11,048 nucleotides of DNA from Conidiobolus incongruus B7586 (lineage: Eukaryota; Entomophthoromycota; Entomophthoromycetes; Entomophthorales; Conidiobolaceae), in assembly GCA_000697335.1 (NCBI GenBank), contig JNEM01010503.1:1-11048 (forward strand). The letters are read 5' to 3'. The position numbers were made by a program, and so were the translations under genes. Shown piece by piece: positions 10,165 to 11,048 of the stretch; position 1 is the stretch's first letter; every line of letters begins with the position of its first letter. A model generated the notes under the pieces. That model made no database searches. It had not been told where the DNA came from and saw only the letters and a list, made by a program, of their open reading frames with translations.

Positions 10165-10306
10165 CATCATTAAAATAATATAAAGGTATCTTTTTTTTTG
10201 GTGGTATTATAGTGTATAGTATTAAATTTGAATAAAATAAATTATAAATAAAATTTAAAATAGTAATAGATAGGTTAGATATAAGTAGTTATTAATTTCT
10301 AGTAGG
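10165..10306 (-). other. 5' leader between LTR3 and gag of copy B; no primer-binding site recognised
   Basis: This is an untranslated-looking stretch next to the 5' LTR. On the minus strand it begins CCTACTAGAAATTAATAAC directly after the LTR, where the primer-binding site should be. I cannot match it to a tRNA 3' end beginning TGG. Deamination, or a self-priming mechanism as in Tf1-type elements, could explain this. The copy A counterpart is 4870-5010 and is equally unclear. Confidence 0.5.
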
Positions 10307-10470
10307 TTTTTAATAGTTTTGTTGCTGCTACTATATAAATATAGTGGTAGTTAAACTACTATAGTGTAGAGGAAGATTTAATATAAAAGTAGTGTGGTGT
10401 AGAATATAGTAATATAATGTGGCTGTAGTATGCAAGTGTAAACAAAGTTTAATTAAGCTTCAAACTAGGA

Positions 10471-10477
10471 TGAGTCA
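10471..10477. promoter_or_regulatory. TGAGTCA motif in LTR3 (Gcn4/AP-1-type site)
   Basis: TGAGTCA is the consensus of Gcn4/AP-1-type bZIP factors. It occurs at the same LTR position in LTR4 (10897-10903), and as a decayed form in LTR2 (5153-5159). If the TATA box is real, the site lies downstream of the start, in R/U5. Function is inference from the motif alone. Confidence 0.3.
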
Positions 10478-10622
10478 CTGATATATTAAGATTTATATTA
10501 GGTAGTGTTAATATCCTACAATATCAACAGAATATAGTTTTAATTTTAGAAATAGTGTAAAAGTAAAAATAGTAAGAATTAAGAGGAAAAAAAAAGAACC
10601 TAGTTTATTAGATAATTTAATA

Positions 10623-10631
10623 CTATTTATA
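10623..10631 (-). promoter_or_regulatory. TATA-like box in LTR3
   Basis: The minus strand reads TATAAATAG about 100 bp inside the LTR start, a plausible position for the U3 promoter driving copy B. The same word is unchanged in LTR1 (10-18) and LTR2 (5305-5313). In DNA this AT-rich such a word has weak specificity; conservation among all three visible LTRs is the main support. If used, transcription would start near 10590-10600. Confidence 0.45.
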
Positions 10632-10732
10632 CAATTAATTTAACTATATAAGTATAAATTAATCATATAATTTATAGTTAATTGGATTATATGAAAGTAT
10701 ATATAAGAATTTAAAAAACTAGTCTCTTAACA

Positions 10733-11048
10733 TTTTTAATAGTTTTATTACTATTACTATATAAGTGTAGTGGTAGTTAAACTAATATAGTATAGAGGAA
10801 AACTTAATATAAAAGTAGTGTGGTATAAAATGTAGTAATATAATGTAGCTGTAGTGTACAAGTGTAAATAAAGTTTAATTAATCTTTAAAATAAGATGAG
10901 TCACTAATATATTAAGATTTATATTAGGTAGTGTTAATATCCTATAATATTAATAGAATATAGTTTTAATTTTAGAAATAGTGTAAAAGTAAAAATAGTA
11001 AGAATTAAGAGGAAAAAAGAGGAACCTAGTTTATTAGATAATTTAATA
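10733..11048 (-). repeat. LTR4, partial, abutting LTR3 directly
   Basis: This is a further LTR in the same orientation. It starts at the base after LTR3 ends and runs off the window after 316 of about 426 bp. It follows LTR3 throughout but has additional differences, including some transversions around 10880-10896, so it is not a fresh copy of LTR3. What lies to its right (another interior, or flanking DNA) cannot be seen. It keeps TGAGTCA at 10897-10903 and AATAAA on the minus strand at 11030-11035. Confidence 0.9.

Larger units (their letters stand above)
5011..10732 (-). mobile_element. Copy B: fossil Ty3/Gypsy chromovirus, full length
   Basis: This is a structurally complete but heavily broken copy on the minus strand. 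Its 5' LTR is LTR3 (10307-10732), its interior is 5415-10306 (4,892 bp), and its 3' LTR is LTR2, which also serves as the 5' LTR of copy A. The total is about 5.7 kb, a usual size for a compact fungal chromovirus. All expected domains are recognisable on the minus strand in Metaviridae order, and this copy is slightly easier to read than copy A. No target-site duplication can be seen because the copy is embedded in the array and shares its LTR. It carries many inactivating changes and I see no evidence that it could act by itself. The assignment to Ty3/Gypsy rests on domain order and several motifs; the clade within chromoviruses cannot be settled by eye. Confidence 0.94.
10307..10732 (-). repeat. 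LTR3, 5' LTR of copy B
   Basis: This is a 426-bp LTR. On the minus strand it begins TGTTAAGAGACTAG and ends CTATTAAAAA. Both limits are fixed by comparison with LTR4: the left edge TTTTTAATAG recurs at 10733 immediately after the right edge, and the repeat period (10614 to 11040) is exactly 426. From 10614 to 10732 I count four differences from LTR2, all transitions. It carries a TATA-like box (10623-10631), AATAAA on the minus strand (10604-10609), a forkhead-like GTAAACAA (10438-10445) and TGAGTCA (10471-10477). Confidence 0.92.

Noticed and set aside
10325-10375. Near-palindrome GTAGTT-A-AACTAC in LTR3 as a terminator hairpin or replication origin
   Set aside because: The perfect arms are only six bases long, and such words are common at this composition. 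It does not stay perfect in LTR2, so there is no support for a function.
1-11048. Mitochondrial or other organelle DNA, because of the very high AT
   Set aside because: No organelle gene, rRNA or tRNA is visible, and the content is explained by two nuclear-type LTR retrotransposon copies.
1-11048. CRISPR or satellite array, because of repetition
   Set aside because: The repeat unit is about 5.3 kb with LTRs and pol domains. There are no short regularly spaced repeats.
1-11048. Ty1/Copia, Polinton or pararetrovirus identity
   Set aside because: Integrase lies after RNase H, which excludes Copia order. LTRs and a chromodomain are present, and no Polinton polymerase or capsid and no movement protein is seen.
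1-11048. A host gene or new defence or biosynthetic system hidden between the copies
   Set aside because: LTR and interior edges meet without any leftover DNA, so there is no unexplained segment of useful length in the window.

Overview
The whole window appears to be retroelement DNA, and I see no host gene. It holds a head-to-tail array of a fossil Ty3/Gypsy (Metaviridae) LTR retrotransposon of the chromovirus type, lying on the minus strand. Two copies, A (about 1-5414) and B (about 5011-10732), share one LTR. A further LTR directly abuts copy B on the right and runs off the window. The layout in + coordinates is: LTR1 (partial, 1-119), interior A (120-5010), LTR2 (5011-5414), interior B (5415-10306), LTR3 (10307-10732), LTR4 (10733-11048, partial). 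The interiors are 4,891 and 4,892 bp, so the copies are collinear almost base for base.

Read on the minus strand, each interior runs from high to low coordinates in the Ty3/Gypsy order: leader, gag with a zinc-knuckle remnant, aspartic protease, reverse transcriptase, RNase H, integrase (zinc-binding part, catalytic core, C-terminal part), and a chromodomain just before the 3' LTR. The integrase-after-RNase-H order separates it from Ty1/Copia, and the terminal chromodomain marks a chromovirus. In life, gag would form the particle, pol would copy the RNA and insert the DNA, and the chromodomain would steer insertion to marked chromatin. Both copies are heavily broken, and neither looks capable of making its proteins.

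Base composition is extreme. Sample lines are about 22% GC, I found no CpG by eye in 11 kb, TpA is abundant, and the differences between copies are almost all transitions. This fits saturating cytosine deamination such as fungal repeat-induced point mutation (RIP) or methylated-C decay. Together with a chromodomain Ty3/Gypsy element, it suggests an AT-rich, gene-empty heterochromatic block of a fungus, most likely a filamentous ascomycete. A naturally very AT-rich genome, such as that of an anaerobic gut fungus, cannot be excluded. The + strand carries clearly more G than C, so the element's sense strand is short of G.

I found no CRISPR array, RNA gene, bacterial feature or new gene system. 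The points worth a second look are the array architecture (shared LTR and naked LTR-LTR junction), the CpG void with strand skew, and a conserved TGAGTCA motif inside the LTRs.
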